Shown here in pieces: positions 8,358-17,207 of a DNA stretch of 44,554 nucleotides. The DNA comes from Treponema sp. Lineage in GTDB: Bacteria > Spirochaetota > Spirochaetia > Treponematales > Breznakiellaceae. The notes beneath the pieces were generated by a model, which did not search any database, was not told where the DNA came from, and was given only the letters and a program-made list of their open reading frames with translations. Within the stretch, counting starts at the first letter, position 1. The number at the start of each line of letters is the position of its first letter. The DNA lies in NCBI GenBank assembly GCA_031268385.1, contig JAIRXH010000061.1, forward strand, positions 1 through 44,554. The letters are read 5' to 3'. Both the position numbers and the translations under genes were made by a program.

Positions 8358-8386
8358 CCTTCCCGAAACGGGACGCCGCCGGGCCT

Positions 8387-9871
8387 TTATCCGGCCGGAT
8401 ACAGATCTTTTACACGGGAATAAAGGGAAAGGTACTTTTCATAAAGCCCGTCATACACCGCGGCGTATTCCCTGCGGCACGGTATTTTTTCCGCGGGCTT
8501 CATGACAAGAGCCGCGTCGTCAATGGTTTTATACGCGCCTATGCCCACCGCCGCGGCCAGGGCGACTCCCAGGGATGTAATAGAATCGGCCTTCCCCTCC
8601 ATGGTCAGGACATCCGCGCCGCAGATATCCGCGATTATTTGCAGCCACAGCCGGGACTTGGCGCCGCCTCCTATTATCCGCACCTGTGAAACGCCCGTGT
8701 TTTCCCGGATCACCTCCAGAATGCTCCGTAACGCGAATCCTACTCCTTCAAGCACAGCCCTGGCAAAATGGCTCCGTTTGTGGTTTGAATCAATGTTAAA
8801 AAATACTCCGCGGGCGTTTGCGTCAAATATGGGAGAACGTTCGCCGTCAATATAGGGAAGGAAAAGAAGCGAGCCGCTTCCCGGAGGGGCGGCGCCCGCC
8901 TCAGCGTCAAACAGGGCCCCGCTTTCAATGGCAAGAAGAGACCTTGCCCACTCAACGCATTTTCCCGCGGCCTGCATGGCGCCGAATACGCCGAAACTGT
9001 CACCGTCAAGCGAAATGATGTTGAACACGCGGGATTTCCCGTCGATGACAGGCGCGGCGGAACCATAGGCCAGCCAGGCCGTTGTCCCTATATTGCCGTA
9101 CACTTCCCCCCGCGCCGCGGTTATTCCCGCCCCCAAATTCGCGCACGCGCCGTCGCCTCCGCCGGCGATAACCGGAATTCCTTCCTGTATGCCAAGCGCT
9201 TCCCCGGCCTGTTTTGAAACTCTGCCGGTAATGTCGGTTCCCCGGTGCAGCGCCGGAAATTTTCCGGCGTCCAGGGACAATTCCCTGAAAACATCGTCCA
9301 TATATTTTTTGCTGTGAATATCAATGACCTGCGCGTGGGAGGCGTCGGAAAGATCGGTTGTGTCAATGTTTCCCGTTATCTTCGCGGTCAAAAAATCCTT
9401 TGACTGCAGAAAACGGACGGTGTTTTTATAGATGTCAGGTTCGTTGTTCCTTATCCACAAAATTTTGCAGAGGGTGTTCTGGACGCTCAAAATGGAACCG
9501 GTTCTCCGGTACAGTTCGTCAGGACCGGCAACATCCCTGATGTAATTACACTCCCCGGCCGCGCGGACATCGGCGTGTATCATCGCCGGGCGCAGGGGAT
9601 TGCAGTGAACGTCAACGGGAAGGCAACCCAGCATGTGGCCGGAAACCCCGACGACGTCGATCTTGCGGGCGGCGTCCCTGTTCCGCTCAAGGAGTTTTCT
9701 GGAAGTGACAGAGGCCCCTTCCCACCAGAGGAGGGGGTCCTGTTCCGCGCGGCCCTGGCCGCCGCCTGTTACGGGGTATTCTTTGGACACCGAATCGATG
9801 ATCCGGCCTTCCAGGGAAACCAGGGTTGACTTTATCGCGCTTGTACCAATATCAAAAGCCAAAATGTACAC
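8387..9871 (-). CDS. FGGY-family carbohydrate kinase (xylulokinase/fuculokinase-like)
   Basis: A 494-aa sugar kinase. The N-terminal phosphate-binding loop is AFDIGTSAIKSTL. Other family marks are 'GGGDGACANLGAG', the 'GNIGTTAWL' stretch and the C-terminal ATP-site signature 'IIGGGAKSRLWLQIIADICG'. The GTG start at 9869-9871 has GGGGAGGAG about 8 nt upstream and puts the phosphate loop at the usual distance from the N-terminus; the TTG eleven codons earlier has no such site. It lies downstream of GRE2 and the dehydrogenase on the same strand, after a 93-bp gap with palindrome copy 3. Substrate specificity cannot be assigned; with the adjacent isomerase a ketose is likely. Confidence 0.88.
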   Translation of the reverse strand: MYILAFDIGTSAIKSTLVSLEGRIIDSVSKEYPVTGGGQGRAEQDPLLWWEGASVTSRKLLERNRDAARKIDVVGVSGHMLGCLPVDVHCNPLRPAMIHADVRAAGECNYIRDVAGPDELYRRTGSILSVQNTLCKILWIRNNEPDIYKNTVRFLQSKDFLTAKITGNIDTTDLSDASHAQVIDIHSKKYMDDVFRELSLDAGKFPALHRGTDITGRVSKQAGEALGIQEGIPVIAGGGDGACANLGAGITAARGEVYGNIGTTAWLAYGSAAPVIDGKSRVFNIISLDGDSFGVFGAMQAAGKCVEWARSLLAIESGALFDAEAGAAPPGSGSLLFLPYIDGERSPIFDANARGVFFNIDSNHKRSHFARAVLEGVGFALRSILEVIRENTGVSQVRIIGGGAKSRLWLQIIADICGADVLTMEGKADSITSLGVALAAAVGIGAYKTIDDAALVMKPAEKIPCRREYAAVYDGLYEKYLSLYSRVKDLYPAG

Positions 9872-9927
9872 CGGGCGTTCTCCTCCCCGATCACCAGCCT
9901 TCAAGCCTGAACGGCCCGCCAGGGTAA

Positions 9928-9959
9928 CACTGATTTATTCGAATACGAATAAATCGGCG
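9928..9959. repeat. Dispersed palindrome, copy 3 (inverted orientation)
   Basis: CACTGATTTATTCG (9928-9941), loop AATA, CGAATAAATCGGCG (9946-9959). Two changes in the right arm leave one G-U and one mismatch. Judged by the loop and flanks (CCCTGG on the far side) this copy is in the opposite orientation to copies 1 and 2. It sits between the dehydrogenase and kinase genes. Confidence 0.85.
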
Positions 9960-9964
9960 CTGCT

Positions 9965-11020
9965 TTAAAAGGTCAAAATAACCTTGAAGGCTTCCCTTTT
10001 TTCAAGCATCGATATTCCCAGGGCGGCGTCTTCCGCAGGAAGAACATGACTGTACATATCCTTTGCCCTGATCGTACCGTTACGCATCAATTCAAGAATC
10101 TCGTCATGGGTGCGGTGCTCATGGTAGGGATAGGTCATGATATGCACGCCGGTATTGTTGGGAAACGACAAAAGATCCATGGTGGACTGTCCCTTTTTCA
10201 GCACGCCGTACAAGCACACTTTCCCGCCCTGTTTGAGAAGGGACAGTCCCTGCCGGATGATGTCAAGGCTGCCGGCGGCGTCAATCGCGATGTCAAAACG
10301 CCTGTCCCCCAGAACGCCGGAAAGATCTTCCCTGGCGGAATTGACAAGAAGATCGGGAGACGCCAGCGTTCGTATCTTTTCAAGCCTTTCGTCATGATGA
10401 CCGACGGTAACAACGGAACGCACTCCATAGGCCTTGATAAACTGATTAAGGCCAAGGCTCACCGCGCCGTCGCCGAAGATTATTACGTCCATGCCTTCTT
10501 TTATTCCAAAATTACGCAGCGCGCTGTAATTTTCCTTGTAGGTAAGGATCATGACCGCGTCGGTCCACGAAATATTATTGGGGAAAATTTTTGTCTGATA
10601 ATCAATTTCTTCCGGCCAAAAGCGCAGGGCGCGCGCGTTGACGCCGTCTTCTTTCATTACGCGGTAGTCATAAGCCAGCGAATATTCCGTCATGCCGCCG
10701 TAGGCCATGCGGTAGCCGCATTCGGGAATGTTGGATGTTACCGGACAAACCACCCTGTCGCCGGGCCTGAAACTTCGAACCTTCCGGCCGGTCTCCACAA
10801 TTTCCCCTACCGCCTCATGCCCCAGAATCACGGGGTATATAAAAGGAAAATCGGGATTGTCGGGATGCTCGCCATGGACAATCTTCAGATCCGTACTGCT
10901 GCAAATTCCGCATGCCTTTACCCGTACGAGACACTCATAATCCCCAAAAACCGGCATGGGAATATCGACACATTTTACCAGGGCGCGTTTGCCTGCCTCA
11001 AGAACGGCGACAGCTTTCAC
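9965..11020 (-). CDS. Zinc-type medium-chain alcohol/polyol dehydrogenase
   Basis: A 351-aa MDR-superfamily NAD(P)-dependent oxidoreductase. The catalytic zinc ligands are C37 (CGICSSTD) and H68/E69 (LGHEAVGEI). The Rossmann motif is FGDGAVSLG. The four-cysteine structural zinc lobe is absent: the segment that should hold it reads PVTSNIPECGYRMAYG with a single cysteine, as in some sorbitol- and threonine-dehydrogenase relatives. The GTG start at 11018-11020 lies only 15 bp after the GRE2 stop, so the two are surely co-transcribed. It may reduce the carbonyl product of the GRE or oxidise a sugar alcohol ahead of isomerase and kinase; the direction is not deducible. Confidence 0.88.
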   Translation of the reverse strand: MKAVAVLEAGKRALVKCVDIPMPVFGDYECLVRVKACGICSSTDLKIVHGEHPDNPDFPFIYPVILGHEAVGEIVETGRKVRSFRPGDRVVCPVTSNIPECGYRMAYGGMTEYSLAYDYRVMKEDGVNARALRFWPEEIDYQTKIFPNNISWTDAVMILTYKENYSALRNFGIKEGMDVIIFGDGAVSLGLNQFIKAYGVRSVVTVGHHDERLEKIRTLASPDLLVNSAREDLSGVLGDRRFDIAIDAAGSLDIIRQGLSLLKQGGKVCLYGVLKKGQSTMDLLSFPNNTGVHIMTYPYHEHRTHDEILELMRNGTIRAKDMYSHVLPAEDAALGISMLEKREAFKVILTF

Positions 11021-11035
11021 TCTTAACCTGCCTCT

Positions 11036-13462
11036 TTACGCGGAATGCATGGTGCGCATTATCACCTCATCCTGCTGTTTGGAATCAAGATAAACAAAAT
11101 ATTCGCAGAAACCGGCTATGCGGACTACAAGATCACGGTGCTTGCGGGGGTTGATTTTCGCGTCAAGCAGATCTTCCTGGCTTACAAAATTAACCTGCAC
11201 CTGCGGGCCGCCGCCGCGAAGATAGGTCCGCAGCAAATTCCCCAAGGCAAGCGCCCCGCCCCTTGTGTTGAACAGCGAAGGGTTTACCTTGATGTTGGTC
11301 GCCAGAGAGCCGTTCAAATACGAATAATTCAGTTTAAGCAGCGTATTGAACAATTTCGTGGGACCTTTGGTATCGCGCCCCTGAGAGGGGCCCAGCCCGT
11401 CGGAAAGGGGAGCCCCGCCCGCCCGGCCGTCCGGCGTGGCGGGGGTAATTTCTCCGGTGCTGACGCTCCCGGTATAGCTGAAGTAGGAACTGACGTATTT
11501 TTCCGGTATTGTCCCGTCGTTGAGTTTGTAGACTTCTCCGGTGAAAGTTTCAAACATCCTGGAGGCCAGACTATCCGCCTCTTCAAGGTCGTTGCCGTAA
11601 TGCTCGACAGCGTTAAGAACATGCTGGCGGAGGACTTCCTCTCCCCTGAAATCGTTTTCCACCGCGCCCAGAAATTCGTCAAGGGTAAGCCTTTTTTCCT
11701 CATAGACGATTTTTTTTACGGACATGAGGGAATCGACCGCCGTCGCAAGCCCCTTGCCGCCTATGGCGACATGCGCGGGCATTTCGGGCCCTCCCCTGTA
11801 CATATCCAGTCCCTTTTCAAGGCAGCCGTCGACAAACATGGAGCCGAAGGGATCGCAGCCCTGGCTGTGGGGAAATGTAAAGCCGGCGGGAAGCCTGCAG
11901 CCCCGAATTCGCAGACGGATCTTTTCAAGGCAGGCGCCGAAGAGATCGTCAAAACCGTTCCAGGCGTACACACCCTTTTTGTAATCGTCGAACAGTTCCC
12001 GCAACAGATCGGGATATGAAACAAAGGTTTCGGGAAGAGAGATCCAGCCTGTGTGTTTGTTCTGAATGAGCATCTCCACACAGCCCATGTTGTAAAAATC
12101 CCTGGCCTCTTCGATCCTGTACCCCAGGGAGAAGAAGTTCTTTACCCACACATCGTCGTTGACAAGCATGGGCATGCCGAAACCCTGCCGTATTGTTTCA
12201 AGAGATTCATCGTACAGCCATTCGGGACTTGTGCCTTCGGCGACACGGACGGCAATATTCGGATAGGGAAGCCTTACAACACGGGCGGCTTCAAGGAATA
12301 TCCGGGTAAGCTCGCTGGCGCCGTCCCCGCCCGACGGGGTGGTTCCGGCAAGCGTGACGCTTTGAACGGTCCGCATCTTGGGTTCGTTCACCTTGAGCAT
12401 CATGCAGCAAAGAAGTTCCCGGACTTCTTCCCTGGTGATGATCCCGTTTTTCACGTCGTTTTCGTAGAAGGGGAGCATGTACTGGTCAAAGCGCCCAAAG
12501 GAAAGGGCGGAACCCAGCGCGGTATTGGCAATGATGTGGGTAATCCACAGGAGCTGCAGCGCCTCCCTGAATGTGGAGGCCTTTTCGACGGCAACCTTTT
12601 CAAGAATAACGCCTATGGACGCCAGCTCCCGGGCGCGCCTGTGATCCTGTTCCTTTTTGGCGGCCTGCGAATAGACGCCGGCGTACCGCCTTATATACCG
12701 GATTGCCGCCATGACGGAGATCCGCGCGGCGGTATAGAATTCTTTTTTTCCGGCGTCAGGGGTTTCCGCGAGCTTTTTCTCTATTTTTTCAAGGAGTCCC
12801 CCGTAACCGGTATTGATGATCATCCGGTAATTCAAATGAAGATGATTGGCGCTAATCCAGGGAAGCCCGTCAATGAGGCGCATTACATCTTCACCGTAAT
12901 CGTACTGGAAAGTGAACTCCAGAACTTTCGCGATATGCTGCGGGGTTATTTCGGACGAATGTTCATATTTTTTCTGCAGTTCACGGGTAATTTCCTGCAG
13001 CCGGGAATATTCAATGTTGGCGTCGAAATTGTCCCTGGCCATAAGGGCCCACCGCGACGGGGAATTTCTTAAAACCGCCGCCTCAAACCTGATGGCGTCT
13101 TTTTTACCGGCCGCCCCGGCCGCGTTGAGTTCCGCCTCTATGGCGGCCTCCGCCTCTTTGAACTGTTCTTCATAATCCGGTACGGACGGATCCACAGGCC
13201 ACATGCCCAGGATGGAACCCCCCAGTATTTCATGGGGAAGCACCGTCAAATCTACTCTGTCAAGGAGACGCTCAAAGGCCTTCGCCCGCCGTATCTGCCG
13301 CGGCTGACCGGAAGTTTCCGCCAGCGATTCGGCGACAAGCGGATAAAAAACGGTCTTTCTGACCCCTTCGTCCATCAGATCTTCAACAGTTTTTTTGAAT
13401 TTCAGAATCCCGGCGTTCTTTTCCGAACTGCTTTCCCTTACCGCCGTCAGCAAATCTTCCAT
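11036..13462 (-). CDS. Second glycyl radical enzyme, paralogue of GRE1 (GRE2)
   Basis: An 808-aa full-length GRE. The active-site motif GCVEM holds C461 and E463, and the glycyl radical box RIAGFCEYF places the radical on G784; both motifs are identical to GRE1. The N-terminal 'GMWPVDP..PDYEEQ' block is also shared and appears to be a subgroup mark. The start is the ATG at 13460-13462, which has AAGGAGGG 9 nt upstream; the longer frame (14 more codons) lacks a ribosome site. It has no activase of its own nearby. It heads the - strand operon GRE2-dehydrogenase-kinase. The two GREs may act on different substrates or stereoisomers, or form mixed dimers; the sequence does not decide this. Confidence 0.93.
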   Translation of the reverse strand: MEDLLTAVRESSSEKNAGILKFKKTVEDLMDEGVRKTVFYPLVAESLAETSGQPRQIRRAKAFERLLDRVDLTVLPHEILGGSILGMWPVDPSVPDYEEQFKEAEAAIEAELNAAGAAGKKDAIRFEAAVLRNSPSRWALMARDNFDANIEYSRLQEITRELQKKYEHSSEITPQHIAKVLEFTFQYDYGEDVMRLIDGLPWISANHLHLNYRMIINTGYGGLLEKIEKKLAETPDAGKKEFYTAARISVMAAIRYIRRYAGVYSQAAKKEQDHRRARELASIGVILEKVAVEKASTFREALQLLWITHIIANTALGSALSFGRFDQYMLPFYENDVKNGIITREEVRELLCCMMLKVNEPKMRTVQSVTLAGTTPSGGDGASELTRIFLEAARVVRLPYPNIAVRVAEGTSPEWLYDESLETIRQGFGMPMLVNDDVWVKNFFSLGYRIEEARDFYNMGCVEMLIQNKHTGWISLPETFVSYPDLLRELFDDYKKGVYAWNGFDDLFGACLEKIRLRIRGCRLPAGFTFPHSQGCDPFGSMFVDGCLEKGLDMYRGGPEMPAHVAIGGKGLATAVDSLMSVKKIVYEEKRLTLDEFLGAVENDFRGEEVLRQHVLNAVEHYGNDLEEADSLASRMFETFTGEVYKLNDGTIPEKYVSSYFSYTGSVSTGEITPATPDGRAGGAPLSDGLGPSQGRDTKGPTKLFNTLLKLNYSYLNGSLATNIKVNPSLFNTRGGALALGNLLRTYLRGGGPQVQVNFVSQEDLLDAKINPRKHRDLVVRIAGFCEYFVYLDSKQQDEVIMRTMHSA

Positions 13463-13523
13463 ACAAATCAGCCCTCCTTGCCCCGCGCGCACACACCAGG
13501 CCAAAAATAACCGAAATCGGGGG

Positions 13524-13544
13524 CCGTTTCAACGGTTTTAAAAC
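13524..13544. promoter_or_regulatory. Candidate operator palindromes in the GRE2 leader
   Basis: CCGTT-TC-AACGG (13524-13535) directly abuts the 10-bp palindrome GTTTTAAAAC (13535-13544). Both lie between the GRE2 -10 box and its start codon, where a repressor would act. The regulator is unknown. Confidence 0.4.
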
Positions 13545-13560
13545 AACTTCAATCGTAATG

Positions 13561-13590
13561 AGTATACCCGTATCCCCGGCAAAAAAGCAA
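13561..13590 (-). promoter_or_regulatory. GRE2 promoter
   Basis: Read on the - strand: TTGCTT (13590-13585), an 18-bp spacer and TATACT (13566-13561), about 100 bp upstream of the GRE2 ATG. The 18-bp spacing equals that of the GRE1 and binding-protein promoters, but the downstream TATTGGT...GAATTCC element is absent. Confidence 0.6.
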
Positions 13591-13844
13591 GGGCGATTCC
13601 GGAGGCATGCGCGGAACGGGACGGATATTGCGGGTATTAACATGGTTTAAGGGCAAATATCATAAAAAAATGCCGGTTTGGGAGCAATCCAACGGGAAAA
13701 AGACAAAAAAAGTGAAAATTTGAAAGATTTTTTGCCGTTTGGGTGTAGTTTGGTAAGGCCAAATGCTTTCAAATGATAGTGTCGGGAGAAATTCCGGCCA
13801 TGTAAAAAAAATTTATAAATAATGTAAAAAAACCGTTGAGGCAG
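13591..13844. other. AT-rich intergenic stretch without recognisable genes
   Basis: This lies between the GRE2 promoter and the terminator of the ECF operon. It is noticeably more A/T-rich than its surroundings, with several A- and T-runs. I see no coding pattern, repeat or RNA structure that I can support here. Confidence 0.5.
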
Positions 13845-13872
13845 AAAAACGCCGGGGGAATCTCCCCCCGGC
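13845..13872 (-). terminator. Intrinsic terminator of the long minus-strand operon
   Basis: GCCGGGGG (13851-13858) pairs perfectly with CCCCCGGC (13865-13872) around a 6-nt loop. On the - strand the stem is followed by GTTTTT (13850-13845). It lies about 50 bp beyond the stop of the ECF S-component gene. Confidence 0.85.
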
Positions 13873-13924
13873 AAATCTTCCCACAGAAACACCGCCGTTA
13901 AACAACAGCTCTTTGCGGCGGCGG

Positions 13925-14527
13925 TTACGCCGGTTTTCTTTCCCGGCTCAAGCGGGAGCGTCCCGGCCGTATACGTTTCCAGGACAGGGCGACCGCCAGC
14001 GTAATGACGGCGGCCGTTCCTGCTTCAACGGGGGCGTTGGTGATAGCCGCCAGGGCGATTATTTCCCAGGGAAGCAGCTTGAAGGCGCCCAGAAGCGAAA
14101 GAACCAGCGCGGTGTTGATCAGCGTTCCCCCGACGGCCGCCGCCGCGATACCGGCGGTCTCTCTCGCGGCGCCCGGGCGTTTCTCCTGGCCGCCGAAATT
14201 CCCGCTCGCGAGGGCGTATATGAGCCAGGCGCCGGGTCCTATGAACAGTCTGGGCACTATCGAAAAAAGAGGATTCACAAAGACCGCGTCCAGGGGACTG
14301 ACCGCGGAAACGGCGGCCTGTATCAGGCTGAAAAGCCCGAAAAGAAAACCGGTAACAAGGCCCACCACCGGTCCTTCCAGAACCGCGCCGAGAATTACCG
14401 GTACGTGCATGACGGTTATTGAACCCAGGGGAAGGGTGATGAAACCCAGCCGGGTGATCCCCAAAACAATGACAACGGCCGAAAGGACCCCGGTAACAGC
14501 AATTTTTCGAACTCCCATGGACAACAT
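13925..14527 (-). CDS. ECF transporter S (substrate-binding) component
   Basis: A 200-aa integral membrane protein with about five to six hydrophobic segments. The pattern 'LGSITVMHVPVILGAVLEGPVVGLVTGFLFGLFSLI' followed by 'NPLFSIVPRLFIG' is typical of the ECF_trnsprt S-component family for vitamins and small metabolites. The vitamin cannot be named: specific BioY, ThiT, RibU or FolT marks are not evident. The ATG at 14527 has GGGAG 6 nt upstream. It begins 14 bp after the fused ATPase/T protein and is the last gene before the terminator at 13851. Confidence 0.85.
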   Translation of the reverse strand: MLSMGVRKIAVTGVLSAVVIVLGITRLGFITLPLGSITVMHVPVILGAVLEGPVVGLVTGFLFGLFSLIQAAVSAVSPLDAVFVNPLFSIVPRLFIGPGAWLIYALASGNFGGQEKRPGAARETAGIAAAAVGGTLINTALVLSLLGAFKLLPWEIIALAAITNAPVEAGTAAVITLAVALSWKRIRPGRSRLSRERKPA

Positions 14528-14541
14528 TCCGCACTCCCTTA

Positions 14542-17196
14542 TTAATGGTATAATCTAAGGGCCATGGCTTTGGCAAGTGTCTCCGAACGTTCCAGGGCCC
14601 GCAAAAAAAGAGGGATGATCATCCCCGGGGCGGATCTGAGCCCGCCTTTCCCGCCGCGTGAAAGCTGGGCCGTTACAATGCGTTCGGCCTCCCCGGTGAG
14701 CACCGGTACAAAACGCAGGGCTATCCCCAGGATAACCGAAATATCCCGCACGGGAATTCCCGCGCGGGAAAGGGGGAAAAGCGCCCGGTCAAGGGCGGCG
14801 AGCGTTTCCCTGAGGGGGGTAACCGCGATGTAGAGGGAAAGAAGGGTCATGAGCGCGCCGAGCTGGCATACCAGGAAGCAGGATCGGAGCAGTTCGTCTT
14901 TAGTCACCGTCACGGGCCCAAGGGAAAAAATCACGGCGCTTGTATCGCCGGCCCAGCCGAAGAGCGTCTGGAGCAGCGCGAGGAACAGGAGATAGGGAAA
15001 GGCCGGAATAAAGCCCCGGAGCAGATGTTTCGGTTCCACGCTTCCGAAGACGGCCCCCGCCGCCAGGGCAAGAACAAGAACGGAAAGGGGGAAAAGCGGA
15101 TGCGGCCCGGCTGTTCCCATGAACGACAGGAGGAGGAGAAGAAGCAGTTTTTTACCCGCCCCAAGCCGCCGCAGCGCCGAAGGCCGGTCCAAAAACTGCC
15201 CGAAGGTCATGTTTTTGAAGAATTCGGTCCCCGTTTTCCGCCGTTTCCCGGAAGATCCGGCGGAAGACGGAACGGCATCCGCCAGGGCGGCCGCGATGGC
15301 GGCATTGCCGGAACCCGTTTCCGGCGCGGGGCGGCCGCCCCGGCGGGCGATTCCGGGTTCCGCGCCGGAAGGAACGGCGGCCGCCCCGGCGTTCCCCTCA
15401 ATGAAGGCGGCAAGCTCCTCCGCCGTAAGGGGAACAGCGGTTCCGTCCGCGTCAAGCTCGCGGGCCACCCGCACGGTCCAGGGGAGAAGAAGCCCCCAAT
15501 CGGCCTTCCACTCCGGACCAAAGACGGACCGGGGCGGACCAAAGGCCGCTATACGGCCCCCGTCCATGACGGCCACAAGATCAAAAGACGAGGCCGCTTC
15601 CATGGAGTGGGTCGAGACGATGACGGTCTTTCCCCGCCGCCGCCTTTCCCCGATAAGGGCAAAGACCCGCTCCCGGTTTTTTCCGTCCAGAGAGGCGGAC
15701 GGTTCATCAAGCAGGAGCATACGGCTGTCCATGGCCAGCACTCCGGCCAGGGCAAGGCGGCGCTTTTCACCCCCCGAAAGGGCGCGGCTTTCCCGTTCGC
15801 CGTATTCGTCATAGGGAAGCCCCGCCTCATTCATCGCGTCCCTTACTCTGGCAACCAGTTCGCCGCCCCGGAGACCAGCGTTACGGGGGCCGTAGGCGGC
15901 GTCGTCCGCGGCCCAGGTTTCAAAGAGGGCGCTTTCGGGATGCTGCACCGCAAGAGCGGCCCGAAGCCGCAGGGAACGGAGACTGGTTTTTTTATCCAGG
16001 GTATCCTCTTCAAAGACCCGAACCGTTCCCCGTGAGGGCAGAAGAAGGGCGTTAATGTGCTTGAGCAGCGTCGTTTTCCCCGAACCGCTCTTTCCTATAA
16101 GGGCCACGGACGATCCTTCCGGTACGCAAAGGCTGACGCCGTCAAGTCCCGCCGGGGCAAAGGCGGTTCCGGCAAGGTAATGATGGAAAACCCCGTCAAA
16201 CGACACCGCCTCCCCGGCACCAGGCAATACGGTACGGGGCGCGATGGAAGGGACGGACGGGGATGCGGAAACGGACCGGGATCTTCCGGCGGCGAACGCC
16301 GGTTTAACCGTGCGGATGGCGGCGGCGGTTTCGGCGGGATCAAAAGACGTGATCTGTACGCCGGGGTATTTTCCGGTGATCATGCGTATTGTTTTTGCCG
16401 CTTCGTTCAGAGTGAAACCCCAGTCCTCAAGGCCGGGAAGACGGAGCAGATCCTGGGGCTTTCCGTCAAAGACAAGGACCCCCCTGTCAAGAACAAGGCA
16501 GCGGGAACAGCGGAACGCCTCTTCAAGGGAATGGGTTACCTGGACAACGGTTTTTCCGCTTCCGGCAAGGGTACAGGCCAGGGAAAGAAACGATTCCCGC
16601 GCAAAAGGATCCAGCATGGAAAGGGCTTCGTCAAGAAAAAGGGCCTCCCCTTCCATGGCCAGCACTCCGGCGACGGCAAGACGCTGGCGTTCACCCCCGG
16701 AAAGGAACCGGGAGGGCCTGTTCCGCAGCGCCTCAAGCCCCGCCGCGGCGAGGGCCCGGTCCACACGCAGGCGGATCTCCTGGGGGGAAAGATCCATGTT
16801 TTCCGGGCCAAAGGCGGTGTCGGCCTCGACTGCCGTGGAGACTATCTGATCGTCGGGATTCTGCAGTACCGTTCCTACCATGCGGCGTATCTTGTCAAGA
16901 TGATCGCTCCGGGAACTGTCGTATGTTTCGCCCCCTGGCCCGTAAACGGAAACCGTACCGGGAGGCGGCCGGCAGAGGCCGTTGATACAATTAAGCAGGG
17001 TGCTTTTTCCCGATCCGTTGGCCCCGAGTATCGCCGTATGTTCCCCCCGGTAAATGTCGGCGCATACCCTGTTCAGGGCCGGCCGGCTGGTTTCACCGTA
17101 GGAATAGGACAGATCTCTGATGCCGACAAGGAGCCGCCTTCCGGCGGGGGAGCCGCCGGAAGGACCGGCCTTTACGGAGGGCCCTGGATCCTTCAA
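14542..17196 (-). CDS. Fused ECF transporter energising module: two ABC ATPases plus EcfT in one chain
   Basis: About 884 aa with three domains. ATPase 1 has Walker A GANGSGKST (about residues 57-66), LSGGER (about 166) and Walker B LFLDEA. ATPase 2 has Walker A GKSGSGKTT (about 368-376), LSGGEK (about 474) and LLLDEP. An Ala/Gly-rich linker precedes a hydrophobic EcfT-like domain from about residue 662. In EcfT the two coupling motifs are usually A-R-G; here the candidates read QLSRGGK and, at the extreme C-terminus, AMALRLYH, so the second is abnormal and the protein ends right there. There is no ATG near the start. A TTG at 17196 has GGAGG 5 nt upstream and is preferred; a TTG at 17211 overlaps the upstream stop codon but has poorer spacing. 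With the S component it would import an unidentified micronutrient. Confidence 0.87.
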   Translation of the reverse strand: MKDPGPSVKAGPSGGSPAGRRLLVGIRDLSYSYGETSRPALNRVCADIYRGEHTAILGANGSGKSTLLNCINGLCRPPPGTVSVYGPGGETYDSSRSDHLDKIRRMVGTVLQNPDDQIVSTAVEADTAFGPENMDLSPQEIRLRVDRALAAAGLEALRNRPSRFLSGGERQRLAVAGVLAMEGEALFLDEALSMLDPFARESFLSLACTLAGSGKTVVQVTHSLEEAFRCSRCLVLDRGVLVFDGKPQDLLRLPGLEDWGFTLNEAAKTIRMITGKYPGVQITSFDPAETAAAIRTVKPAFAAGRSRSVSASPSVPSIAPRTVLPGAGEAVSFDGVFHHYLAGTAFAPAGLDGVSLCVPEGSSVALIGKSGSGKTTLLKHINALLLPSRGTVRVFEEDTLDKKTSLRSLRLRAALAVQHPESALFETWAADDAAYGPRNAGLRGGELVARVRDAMNEAGLPYDEYGERESRALSGGEKRRLALAGVLAMDSRMLLLDEPSASLDGKNRERVFALIGERRRRGKTVIVSTHSMEAASSFDLVAVMDGGRIAAFGPPRSVFGPEWKADWGLLLPWTVRVARELDADGTAVPLTAEELAAFIEGNAGAAAVPSGAEPGIARRGGRPAPETGSGNAAIAAALADAVPSSAGSSGKRRKTGTEFFKNMTFGQFLDRPSALRRLGAGKKLLLLLLLSFMGTAGPHPLFPLSVLVLALAAGAVFGSVEPKHLLRGFIPAFPYLLFLALLQTLFGWAGDTSAVIFSLGPVTVTKDELLRSCFLVCQLGALMTLLSLYIAVTPLRETLAALDRALFPLSRAGIPVRDISVILGIALRFVPVLTGEAERIVTAQLSRGGKGGLRSAPGMIIPLFLRALERSETLAKAMALRLYH

Positions 17197-17207
17197 GCGT
17201 CCCTCCG

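Noticed and set aside
13647-13892. Small - strand open frame in the AT-rich gap before GRE2
   Set aside because: It overlaps the strong terminator stem at 13851-13872, has no ribosome site and has an unlikely amino-acid composition.
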